Notes under the pieces: model-generated
Told to the model about the DNA's origin: nothing
The model's input: only the letters and a program-made list of their open reading frames with translations
The model's database searches: none
NCBI RefSeq assembly: GCF_004801375.1
Contig: NZ_SSNZ01000001.1
Coordinates: 868,001 to 932,000 of the forward strand
DNA length: 64,000 bases
DNA from: Flavobacterium supellecticarium
Lineage (GTDB): Bacteria > Bacteroidota > Bacteroidia > Flavobacteriales > Flavobacteriaceae
Direction: 5' to 3'
Translations under genes and position numbers: made by a program
Part shown: piece by piece, positions 50,739-60,000 of the stretch
Layout of the letters: each line of letters begins with the position of its first letter
Numbering within the stretch: position 1 is the stretch's first letter

Positions 50739-51407
50739 TTAAAATTCGGTTAATTCGTCGATTGAAATCAACTGGTTGCGAAGTGCAAAAAGGATTACGC
50801 CAATGAAGTTTTTGGAGTTGGTTTTCTCCATAATGCGTTTGCGGTGTGTTTCCACGGTACGGACATTAATATGCAGTCTGTCGGCAATTTCGATACTACT
50901 CAGCTCCTTACAAGCCATACGGATCACATCCATTTCCCGGTCGGAAATTGTAATCGACGAAGCAGTAATTTTAGGTTTGTTGTTTTTCTCCCATAAAATT
51001 GCTTCCCGCAATACCATTCCCAATTCCTGTCCGAAATAGAAATCCTTATCCTGAATACTTTTTATGGCATTTTCGAGTTGTTCCGGTTCGGAATTCTTGG
51101 TAAAGAAACCATGCGCTCCCAATTCCATCACCTTATGAATACTCTCTTTAGTGGTGAGTTGTGACACGATGAGTACTTTCATATCCGGATAATGCTTTCG
51201 AATATGCTCACAGGTTTCAAAACCATCCATACCGGGCATTTGAATATCCAATAACAATAAATCCAGTGTATGATCCTGAATCTGATCCAATAGATCGAGA
51301 CCGTTCTGGGCTTCCAGAACGACGTTGGTATTTTCAAAAGAATTGATCAAAAAGGACAAACTTTTTCTAAAAAGTTTATGATCGTCCACAATACCTACTC
51401 TAAGCAC
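50739..51407 (-). CDS. NarL/LuxR-type response regulator
   Basis: A 222-residue regulator. Receiver domain with DDH at 8-10, phosphoacceptor Asp54 (LLLLDIQMPGMDG) and a Lys near residue 105; C-terminal LuxR helix-turn-helix (ITISDREMDVIRMACKELSSIEIADRLHINVRTVETHRKRIMEKTNSKNF). Its start overlaps the kinase gene by 13 bases, so the two form a system. Targets are unknown. Confidence 0.93.
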   Translation of the reverse strand: MLRVGIVDDHKLFRKSLSFLINSFENTNVVLEAQNGLDLLDQIQDHTLDLLLLDIQMPGMDGFETCEHIRKHYPDMKVLIVSQLTTKESIHKVMELGAHGFFTKNSEPEQLENAIKSIQDKDFYFGQELGMVLREAILWEKNNKPKITASSITISDREMDVIRMACKELSSIEIADRLHINVRTVETHRKRIMEKTNSKNFIGVILFALRNQLISIDELTEF

Positions 51408-52171
51408 TTTTCTTTCTTTAATGTAATGGTGAAACTATTTCCGGTTTCGGTTTCGTTTTGGACAAAATCGGCTCCGACAATCTTTAACCGGGAATTAATA
51501 TTTTTAACGCCCGTTCCTTTTGATGTAGCCAAAAGTTGTGTAAAGTTAAACGGAATTCCGTTATCCTGTAGCGTAATTGTAAAAAAAGTGTCAGAAAGTA
51601 CCATTGTTACGATCGATTCCGTCACTTTTCCGTATTTGATCATGTTGGTTGTAAACTCCTGAACGATACGAAACAACTCATAGGCAACCGGAGCGGCAAT
51701 TTTAAATTCCTCCTGATTACTTACCACTTTAAAATCGATTTCCGTTTTCTTTTTCAATCCGTCCAGATAATCCGTAAGCGCCGTAACCAAACCGTAGGTT
51801 TCCAATAACGGAGGCATAATATTATAGGAAACTTTACGGGTATTTTCCAGTGCCATTTCAACACCGGATCGGATTTCGTCAAAAATGTCCTGATTTCCGA
51901 CAATACTTCCGTTTCGTTGTAAGATTGTTAAATAATTACGAATCGCATTCAAGTCGCCGGACACACTATCATGCAGATCGGCAGCGATCCGTTTCCGTTC
52001 GCTTTTTTCGGTTTCCAGAGCCGTTTTCAGTAACAACTCTGTCTCTTTCCGTTTCATTTTGTAGAAATGATTCTGATAGTACAATACCAGCGATAGTAAA
52101 CCAAAAGCCAGGAAAAGCATTCCAAGCGTTCCCAACCAAAAAGCAATTTTTATTTCTTCTGAGTTCTCCAT
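51395..52171 (-). CDS. NarX-type sensor histidine kinase (HisKA_3)
   Basis: A 258-residue kinase with one N-terminal membrane segment (IAFWLGTLGMLFLAFGLLSLVLYY). The dimerisation domain has His67 in RKRIAADLHDSVSGDLNAIRNYL, the HisKA_3 form, followed by the ATPase (TTNMIKYGKVTESIV, DNGIPF, GTGVKNINSRLKIVGA). There is no outer sensor domain, so input probably comes from the membrane protein encoded upstream, whose gene overlaps by 22 bases. Confidence 0.91.
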   Translation of the reverse strand: MENSEEIKIAFWLGTLGMLFLAFGLLSLVLYYQNHFYKMKRKETELLLKTALETEKSERKRIAADLHDSVSGDLNAIRNYLTILQRNGSIVGNQDIFDEIRSGVEMALENTRKVSYNIMPPLLETYGLVTALTDYLDGLKKKTEIDFKVVSNQEEFKIAAPVAYELFRIVQEFTTNMIKYGKVTESIVTMVLSDTFFTITLQDNGIPFNFTQLLATSKGTGVKNINSRLKIVGADFVQNETETGNSFTITLKKEKCLE

Positions 52172-52803
52172 ATCCCTACCATTAAAAATATATTTTTGAT
52201 GATCATCAAGATTAGATTAAAAACCCAATAATCCTCGAACACGAGGGTTGGAGTTTGATCAATAATATCACCCATCAAAAATAGAAATAAGGTACCGGAA
52301 AAGTAGAAAATAAAACCCGATATAAAGTAAAAAAGTGGAAAATTCCACAGGTATTGTTCGGACAGATTATGGAAGACATCTTTAAACCACAGTATAACAA
52401 AAGTATAGACAAATATCGCTTCGATAAGCGACAGATACGAATCGCCTTTTAAATGACTCCAATCGTTCCAAACAAAGAGTAAACCAATAAATGCAAGCAG
52501 GAAAACAGTACCAAAAAAGTAGAAAAGTGGTCGGTATCGCTTTTCAAAAACTTTCCAAAAGAAGTAAAAAAGCACAAAAAACTCCGGTAATAGATAGGCT
52601 CGGAACCAGATATCAGAATTCAATTTAAAGATCAGCGTACCGATAAGCTCATAGGCACTGGCTAAAAAGGTAAGCCAAACAAAGGGACCAATATAGATCG
52701 CTTGTGGCGGTAATTGCCGTTGTCGTTTCCGGATAAGGAATAAAACAAGGGGAATAAAACCTATAAATATTGATGTTAGCGCTATAGCATATACTAGTCT
52801 CAA
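52150..52803 (-). CDS. polytopic membrane protein of the two-component cassette
   Basis: About 217 residues with six to seven membrane segments and little outside the membrane. The frame is open further upstream but has no ATG there; TTG at 52803 (then RLVYAIALTSIFIGF) is chosen because a -7 box (TATATTTG, 52842-52835 on this strand) lies between it and the earlier TTG at 52869. No known family is recognised. Overlap with the kinase gene suggests it is its sensor. Confidence 0.72.
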   Translation of the reverse strand: MRLVYAIALTSIFIGFIPLVLFLIRKRQRQLPPQAIYIGPFVWLTFLASAYELIGTLIFKLNSDIWFRAYLLPEFFVLFYFFWKVFEKRYRPLFYFFGTVFLLAFIGLLFVWNDWSHLKGDSYLSLIEAIFVYTFVILWFKDVFHNLSEQYLWNFPLFYFISGFIFYFSGTLFLFLMGDIIDQTPTLVFEDYWVFNLILMIIKNIFLMVGIWRTQKK

Positions 52804-52834
52804 AATAAATCCGATTGAGGTTTTTGAAATTACG

Positions 52835-52842
52835 CAAATATA
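52835..52842 (-). promoter_or_regulatory. -7 promoter element of the membrane protein-kinase-regulator operon
   Basis: Reverse-strand TATATTTG; a TTG lies 24 bases upstream (52869-52867). It decides the start of the first gene. Confidence 0.55.
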
Positions 52843-52849
52843 TAAACTA

Positions 52850-52876
52850 AAACCTGTTGGGAAATCCAACAGGTTT
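52850..52876 (-). terminator. hairpin terminator with AAACCTGTT arms
   Basis: AAACCTGTTGG / CCAACAGGTTT, 11-bp perfect stem, 5-base loop, T-rich tail on the reverse strand; ends the 52907 gene. Third member of a set with 11473 and 43189. Confidence 0.78.
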
Positions 52877-52906
52877 AAAAATTAGATTTTAAAACAGAGT
52901 AGTGAA

Positions 52907-53224
52907 CTATCCCTGAAAAAGCGGACTTGTAATGTCACACATATCCGGGCATCGTATTCCTCTGTCAAATATCTTACCATCAGTCATATCTTTTCCATTG
53001 GCATCTACTCCTACCACTACGATATTCGGACAGTCTTCTTCTTCGTTATAACCGTTATAGATCCGAATTCCTGCACATCCCTCCTGGTTTAGAACATCCT
53101 GTACATGCTCGGCGCCAAAGGCAAATGCCTTCACACCTTTTGGAAACCTTGCGTTGTGTGCTTTCACATAGGTCATCGCTTGCTCTAAACTAATCGCTTC
53201 TCCTAAACTTTTACTAAATTCCAT
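52907..53224 (-). CDS. conserved hypothetical protein
   Basis: A 105-residue soluble protein from MEFSKSLGEAISLEQAMTYV; a longer frame to 53329 runs through the regulatory dyad and is not credible. Features: FPKGVKAFAFGAEHVQDVLNQEGCAGIRIYNGYNEEEDCPNIVVVGVDANGKDM and a C-terminus with CPDMCD. Four Cys in C..C...CxxxC arrangement might bind metal. I recognise it only as a flavobacterial protein of unknown function. Divergent from the GAF gene. Confidence 0.78.
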   Translation of the reverse strand: MEFSKSLGEAISLEQAMTYVKAHNARFPKGVKAFAFGAEHVQDVLNQEGCAGIRIYNGYNEEEDCPNIVVVGVDANGKDMTDGKIFDRGIRCPDMCDITSPLFQG

Positions 53225-53288
53225 TTTGATTGTATTAAAATTCTCCGCGAAATTAGGTATAGCTAGTTTCTGTGAAAATACCTGTAAA

Positions 53289-53306
53289 TACGTAAATTTG
53301 TACGTA
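53289..53306. promoter_or_regulatory. 18-base dyad over a promoter element, upstream of the GAF gene
   Basis: TACGTA-AATTTG-TACGTA is a symmetric pair of identical palindromic half-sites. The forward -7 box TAAATTTG (53293-53300) lies inside it. A further ACGT half-site follows at 53312. It is in the divergent region between the 105-residue gene and the GAF gene and looks like a repressor site. Confidence 0.55.
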
Positions 53307-53501
53307 TAAACACGTAACAGCATTACCATTTCATCCCTGCTTTCCCGGATAGAAGATCAGCAATCAAAATAAAGCGCACAATTTTACGGATTAAGCACTA
53401 GTCATAATAGCGTGTTTATACCTGTTTTTTTTCGTACTTTTCAGGTACTTCCGGAGCACATCATTACAATATTTATTAGTAATTTTACAGAATCAAATGC
53501 A

Positions 53502-55862
53502 ATGAAGATGAATATGAACCAATACCCCGAAAGTCCCTTTAAAATCAAAGTATCCTTTCATAAAGTATTAGAGACCCTGGAACACATTGCCCATTCGGAT
53601 GATGCCGACTATCGCTCCAACTATGCCAAAGCCTTATTAAAAGAAGCCGGTACGGTTCCGGAGCTACGGGATGGTATCACCTCCTACGATCAGATTCAAC
53701 AGCAGGAAAAGCTAATTCACAATTTACTGGCCGATCTTTTCCCTACCGCATTAACCCATAACGAAATCAAAGCGGTTACGGTTCCATTTCAGAACATCAC
53801 CTTTAATTATACCGAACGCTTTAAAAAGATCCTAAAAGAAGCCGGAAAAGACTTCGATATGACCATCCGGGATTTTGATCAACATCAGTTTTATATTCTG
53901 AACTGTTGTTTGATTCTAAACTCCTTTTACAATCGGGATTTTGATTTCAGCCGACCTCTTTTCTACGATATTCCGGACAAAGACGGAATTATCCGTCATT
54001 ACCGGATTATGTATAACGCCGATTTTATGGAAATTATTCCAACTGAAAAATCGGTAAAACTCACTGAAGAAGATATCGATTTGTTGATTGACAATTTCGA
54101 TAACATCGCCTTATGGAAAGAAAAATTCCCGCAGGAAAGCTGGATTCTAAAAGGATTCGGAATTGTGATTCTCTTTGATGCGACGATAGAAAATTCGGTT
54201 TCCAACCTAAAAAGTAATTTACTAAAACCGGACAAACAGAAACTAAACGACGACAATAGTACGGAGACGATCTTCCGTTCCATTTATAAAATACCGGATT
54301 TACGGATTGGTTTTACGCCCTATAACAGCGAAGAACAAAAATTTGAGTTGGTTCCCAATCGGAAATTTACAAGTTTTATCCTGACACACGAATGTAAAAA
54401 TGCGTTGTGTAGTAGTTCGTTTGAAACCCTTATCCGCGAGAAGAAATATTTTGCAATATCCGATACCATGCGTTTTGTGGAATGTTCGGAAGACAAATCG
54501 TTAGGCAAACATCTGTTGGCACAAAACATCAGAAGCTGTATTTTGGCTCCGGTTGTAAAAGACGACAAAATACTTGGAATTATCGAACTCGCTTCATCCT
54601 ATCCGCAAAAACTAAACAGTTTAAATGCCAACAAACTTGAGCTGATCATGCCATTTTTGGTTGATACAGTCGATCGGTACCATTCCGAATGGCAAAACCA
54701 TATTGAAGCGGTTATTCAAAAAGAATATACCGCCATTCACCCAAGTGTTTACTGGAAATTTAAGATCGAAGCCGAAAACTATTTAACCGAAAGCAGTCAG
54801 GATAAAGAATATATTTTCAAAGAGATTGTCTTTAAAAATGTATATCCGCTTTACGGTCAGATTGACATCAAAGGATCGTCGGATGCCCGAAACAAAACGG
54901 TACAACAGGATTTAAAAAACCAGTTGGAAATGATCATTTCTATTCTGGAACAGATGAAATCCGGAGTAAACCTGATGTTACTGGAACAACGTAAATTCGA
55001 AATTGAATCCTTATTAAAAGAATTGGCCGCTTCATTAAAAGCCGATACCGAGCAACAGATTCAGATTTATATTCAGAATGAGATCCATCCGATCCTGAAA
55101 AATGCCAAAAGTGATCATTTGGAAGAAGACTTGATTGATGCTTATTTTGAAAAACTGGATGAAAAAACCGGAACCTTTTATGAATCCCGTAGAAAATTCG
55201 ATCTTGCATTATCGCTGACGAATAAAAAGATGGCTTCCATACTCGACGCCAAACAGGTAGAAGCACAAGGCATTTTCCCGCATTATTACGAGCGTTTCAA
55301 AACCGATGGTGTGGAACACAACCTTTATATCGGAGGTTCCATCGCGCCACAACGGAACTTTGATCTGATGTTTTTACAAAACCTCCGGTTATGGCAGTTA
55401 CAGGCCTTATGCGAAATGGAAATCGAACACGAAAAACTCAAACGATCATTGCCTTTCCAGCTGGAAGTAACCTCGTTGGTACTCGTTTTCAGTTCGCCTA
55501 TTGCGATCCGTTTCCGTATGGATGAAAAACGTTTTGATATCGACGGCACGTATAATGCGCGATATGAAGTGGTTAAAAAGCGAATTGACAAGGCCCATAT
55601 CCGCGGAACTGACGAACGCATTACCGAACAAGGCAAAATTACGATCGTTTATTCACATCTTGCCGAAGAAACCGAATATAAAAAGTACATTCAGTTTCTA
55701 CAATTCAAAGGCATTCTGGAGCCAAATATCGAAAGTTTCGATGTCGAAAGCCTGCAAGGTGTTTCGGGCTTAAAAGCGCTTCGTGTAAAAGTGAATTACA
55801 AATCACAAAAAGGACCAACCCGTACGTATAGCTATCAGGAATTACTGGACGAACTAAAATAA
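53502..55862 (+). CDS. large GAF domain protein
   Basis: About 786 residues from MKMNMNQYPESPFKIKVSFHKVLETLE; an upstream ATG at 53412 adds an unlikely 30-residue leader. A helical N-terminal part (~1-260) precedes a GAF-like domain (~270-410: FETLIREKKYFAISDTMRFVE, RSCILAPVVKDDKILGIIELASSYP). The rest (~415-786) is helical, with a final part (RKFDLALSLTNKKMASILDAKQVEAQGIFPHYYERFKTDGVEHNLYIGGSI) that I do not recognise. There is no kinase, cyclase or DNA-binding motif. Soluble; GAF domains bind small ligands. Stop 2 bases from the convergent HD-Pycsar gene. Confidence 0.83.
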   Translation: MKMNMNQYPESPFKIKVSFHKVLETLEHIAHSDDADYRSNYAKALLKEAGTVPELRDGITSYDQIQQQEKLIHNLLADLFPTALTHNEIKAVTVPFQNITFNYTERFKKILKEAGKDFDMTIRDFDQHQFYILNCCLILNSFYNRDFDFSRPLFYDIPDKDGIIRHYRIMYNADFMEIIPTEKSVKLTEEDIDLLIDNFDNIALWKEKFPQESWILKGFGIVILFDATIENSVSNLKSNLLKPDKQKLNDDNSTETIFRSIYKIPDLRIGFTPYNSEEQKFELVPNRKFTSFILTHECKNALCSSSFETLIREKKYFAISDTMRFVECSEDKSLGKHLLAQNIRSCILAPVVKDDKILGIIELASSYPQKLNSLNANKLELIMPFLVDTVDRYHSEWQNHIEAVIQKEYTAIHPSVYWKFKIEAENYLTESSQDKEYIFKEIVFKNVYPLYGQIDIKGSSDARNKTVQQDLKNQLEMIISILEQMKSGVNLMLLEQRKFEIESLLKELAASLKADTEQQIQIYIQNEIHPILKNAKSDHLEEDLIDAYFEKLDEKTGTFYESRRKFDLALSLTNKKMASILDAKQVEAQGIFPHYYERFKTDGVEHNLYIGGSIAPQRNFDLMFLQNLRLWQLQALCEMEIEHEKLKRSLPFQLEVTSLVLVFSSPIAIRFRMDEKRFDIDGTYNARYEVVKKRIDKAHIRGTDERITEQGKITIVYSHLAEETEYKKYIQFLQFKGILEPNIESFDVESLQGVSGLKALRVKVNYKSQKGPTRTYSYQELLDELK

Positions 55863-55864
55863 GA

Positions 55865-57052
55865 TTAAACGCCGAGCGAACGGAAAGCGATTACAAACAC
55901 AATAACCGAAAAGATAATTCCGATCATAAAGATCGTATACGTAATGCGCAATAATTTGTATTTGCGATCCAATACCAATCCGAGGTAATATAGATCCTTG
56001 ATCATGGAATTATACAAATAATCGCGGTCTTTCATCATGACGTTCATCGCCCATTGGTATTCGTCGATTGGCATTTTATAAAAATTCCCAAAAAAGAGCA
56101 GGTTCACTTTTTTATCTTCGATATCCTTACGGGTAAAGGTTCCGCTGGTTACTTTGGGGCGCGTTGATAATATGGCAAAAATGATCGACAATACGCTAAA
56201 CATAATCATCGTAAACGTCGGTATGATCAAATGCGAATTACTCGGACTGTCTAATTTGGGTACCAAAGTCGATAGTGCGATGGAGATGATAATCGCATTA
56301 ACCGATAAAAGAATATTCGCTTTACTGTCGGCAATATCACTCAACCGGGTATGATTGCTTAGCGTAACGCGAAACATCGTATCAATACCACGCTCGGGAC
56401 GTTCCAGTTTTTCCAGTTTCTTTTTTTTGATATTCGATTTCGAATCGGCTCTATCTTCCGTTAATTTCTGGATGATTCGCTGGCATTCGATCGTATTTTT
56501 TTCTTTTTTCGGTTGCCAGTTGGTTTTGGCAAAATCGGTATAATAACGATGGCATTGTACCATCATGGCACGGTTACCCATTGCCCATTCCAAATCGGTA
56601 TAATTCTTTTGTTGTGTCAGTTTCCATTCTTCACGCAAAAGTTCACTCAGTTCGCTATAATTATCGGCTGCAAAATGAAAATAATCGGCATCCTTAATAA
56701 TCTTTTGCGCCAGATTTTCCGGTTCCCGATCGATTTTCGTAGCCCGTATAATCTCTTTTACCTCCTCGATATACGCCTCGGATTTTCCTTGTCCCTGAAG
56801 GAATTTTTCTACGATACGCGTTCCGCATTCTTCGTGTTCAGTACAACCTTCCGTATAACCGGCATCGTGAAACCAGGCCGCTATCATAATTTTCTCAGCC
56901 GTATCGGGATCAACTTTTTCATTTTCAACAAGTTGTTTGGCTGCAGACACCACCCGTACAGTATGATTAAAATTATGGTAAGTATATGAAATAGAAAGTT
57001 TATCTTTGAGTAAGGCGAAAACGTAATTTTCAGCTTGTTCTATAATATTCAT
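55865..57052 (-). CDS. HD hydrolase fused to Pycsar-type membrane effector domain
   Basis: A 395-residue protein. Residues 1-190 are an HD phosphohydrolase: HNFNHTVRVV (His30), AAWFHDAGYTEGC (His62-Asp63), TEHEECG and IIKDADYFHFA carry metal ligands. After a charged linker (SNIKKKKLEKLERPER), residues ~225-395 match the Pycsar effector TM domain: FRVTLSNHTRLSDIADSKANILLSVNAIIISI, a second membrane helix and one at the C-terminus. In Pycsar defence such effectors answer cCMP/cUMP; no cyclase is nearby. The HD part may cut a nucleotide signal. The start is 25 bases from the divergent 1239-residue gene. Confidence 0.87.
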   Translation of the reverse strand: MNIIEQAENYVFALLKDKLSISYTYHNFNHTVRVVSAAKQLVENEKVDPDTAEKIMIAAWFHDAGYTEGCTEHEECGTRIVEKFLQGQGKSEAYIEEVKEIIRATKIDREPENLAQKIIKDADYFHFAADNYSELSELLREEWKLTQQKNYTDLEWAMGNRAMMVQCHRYYTDFAKTNWQPKKEKNTIECQRIIQKLTEDRADSKSNIKKKKLEKLERPERGIDTMFRVTLSNHTRLSDIADSKANILLSVNAIIISIALSTLVPKLDSPSNSHLIIPTFTMIMFSVLSIIFAILSTRPKVTSGTFTRKDIEDKKVNLLFFGNFYKMPIDEYQWAMNVMMKDRDYLYNSMIKDLYYLGLVLDRKYKLLRITYTIFMIGIIFSVIVFVIAFRSLGV

Positions 57053-57077
57053 AAGCCAATTTTTATCCCTCTAAATT

Positions 57078-60000
57078 ATGAAATTGTTTTGGTTAAGTAT
57101 TGATAAGAAACGTAATTATATACTATTTCAGTATGTATTGTTTATTTTAGTATTCCAATCCTGTGCCACCCATACCATTCAGACGGGGAAAAACCTTACC
57201 GACACTATTGACAACCAAGCGATAAGCAAAGGTCCGGAGTATCAACTATATTTGGTGGGCGATGCCGGAAATTCGGATGAAAGCAACGGTCAGCAAACAC
57301 TTAAATCGTTGGAAACCCAATTAAAAAACGCAGGAAAAAACAGCACCTTACTATTTTTGGGCGATAATATTTATCCGTATGGCTTTCCCGATTCGAAAAA
57401 CGAAGCCGCACAACAACTGGCCCGACAAAAACTGGACAATCAGATACAAATGGGGAAATCATTCCCTGGCAAAACTATTTTTATTCCGGGAAACCACGAT
57501 TGGTACAGTGGCGTAAAAGGACTGGAACGTCAGGAAAAATATGTCGCTGACCAATTAAAAGACAAAAAAGCATTTTTACCCCGAAAAGGCTGTGCTATTG
57601 ACGCTATCAAGCTAAGCGATCGTATAACGATGATCACGATTGACAGTGAATGGTATCTTGAAAACTGGGATCAACATCCCACAATAAACGACAATTGCAA
57701 CATCAAAACCCGTGACGATTTTTTTGAGGAACTCGAAAGTCTTCTCAACAAAAATCAGGACAAAACCATTGTTCTGGCGATTCACCATCCGCTGATGAGC
57801 AACGGTTCCCACGGCGGTCAGTTTTCACTTCGAAAGGAACTGTTTCCGCTGGAGAAAGACATCCCACTACCTTTTGTTGGTTCGCTGATCAATCTGATCC
57901 GAAAAACCTCCGGGATTAGTCCGCAGGATATTCAAAACAAACAATATACCGCCTTAACCAAACGCATCAAAACCCTGATTCAGGGCAAAAACAATATTGT
58001 AGTTGTTTCTGGTCACGACCATAATTTACAGTATATCGAACACAACAACATCAAACAGGTGATTAGTGGTTCCGGATCGAAAAGAGAAGCTGCAAGAAGT
58101 ATTTTTCCAAACGACTTTTCTTATGGCGGCAACGGTTATGCCCGACTGGATTTTGACGCAGACGGTTCAGTAGCATTGCTTTTTTTCGATAAAAACAATA
58201 CGACTCTATACCAGCAAACCATCATTAAACCGGAAACAGAAACGCCCCCTGCTTCCTATCCCGATACTTTTCCGGCCATTACCAAAGCTTCTATTTATTC
58301 CAAAAAAATGACCTCCAAAAGTGGTTTTTACCGTTTTTTATGGGGCGAACACTACCGCAAGTATTATAGCATGCCGATACTGGTGCAAACGGCGACACTC
58401 GACACGCTTATGGGCGGCTTAAAACCCGTACGCGCCGGTGGTGGCCATCAGTCGAAATCCCTGCGCCTAAAAGACAAAAACGGAAAAGAATTTGTAATGC
58501 GTGCTTTAAAAAAGAGTGCTTCGCGGTTCTTACAATCCGTAGCTTTTAAAGATCAGTTTATCGAGAACGAATTTGAAGACACGTTCGCAGAAAATTTCCT
58601 ATTGGATTTTTATACCTCATCCCATCCCTATATTCCCTTTATGGTGGGCAATCTGGCCCAGCCTATAGGTGTAAGTGCTACCAATCCGAAACTGTATTAC
58701 ATTCCAAAACAAGCAGCATTAGGCGCTTTTAACGACCGTTTTGGAGACGAATTGTATATGGTTGAAGAGCGCCCGAGCGACAGTCATGCGGAACACGAAA
58801 GTTTTGGCGAGGCTGATGCCATAGTGGGTACGGACGATGTATTAAAAAATCTAAAAAAGGACGAGAAATACAAAATCAACGAAACCGAATATATCAAAGC
58901 GCGTTTATTTGACATGTTAATAGGCGATTGGGATCGTCACAGTGATCAATGGCGATGGGCCGAAAACAAAGAAGGCCACAATATTGTATACCGACCGATT
59001 CCGAGAGACCGCGATCAGGCTTTTAGCAAATATGACGGTGCCCTGCTTTCGCCATTGATGCGCGTTCCTGCCTTACGTCATATGCAGGGTTTTGGCGAAA
59101 ACATCCGCAGTGTCAAATGGTTTAATATGGAACCCTACCCGATGGATCTTGCTTTTGCCGCCAATGCTACCGAAAACGACTGGATCGCCCAAGCTCGATA
59201 TATCCACGACAATTTAACCGATACGCTAATTGACAATGCTTTTTTTAACCTGCCGGAAGAAGTAAACGATGCGACCATCGAAGACATCAAAAAGAAATTA
59301 AAAGTCCGGAAAACACATTTGGAACAATATGCTTCCGAATATTACAAAGTGTTGCACAAAACTGTACTGATTGTCGGTACGGATAAAAAAGACAAATTTA
59401 TAATCGACCGAACCAACAACGGCTCCGTAATGGTTTCCAAGATCCGCTTAAAAAATAGCGGTGAAGAATTGGTCAGCTCCAAAACCTTTCCCGATAGCGA
59501 AACCAAAGAAATCTGGATTTACGGGCTAAATGATGATGATCAGTTTGAAGTAAAAGGCGACGGGAAATCCAAAATCAAAATCCGACTGCTCGGTGGTCAG
59601 AATCACGATACCTATACGGTTGAGAATGGCAAAAAAGTAATTGTATACGATTTTAAATCCAAAGAGAATACCTATACGCTGGATCATAAAACCCGTAAAT
59701 TCCTAACCGACGATTACGAAATCAATTCCTACGACTACAAAAAACCGAAGTACAACGCATTTAACAGTCTGCCGACAATTGGTTATAATCCGGACGACGG
59801 TTTTAAACTCGGCATGGTCGGTTCGTATACCGTTAATGGTTTTAACCGTGCGCCGTATTCGAGTATGCACGGCTTTAAAGCCAACTATTATTTTGCGACC
59901 CATGGTTTTGAATTAACCTATAATGCGATTGTAGCGAAAGTAATTGGTGACTGGCAATTTGAATTTGAAGCCCGTTTTACAAGTCCGAATTTTGCGATCA

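Noticed and set aside
56513..56989. 158-codon forward frame opposite the HD domain
   Set aside because: The HD residues on the reverse strand are intact and account for the sequence.
55865..57052. A complete Pycsar phage-defence system
   Set aside because: The effector-like domain is present but no uridylate/cytidylate cyclase gene is in the window; only the domain resemblance is reported.
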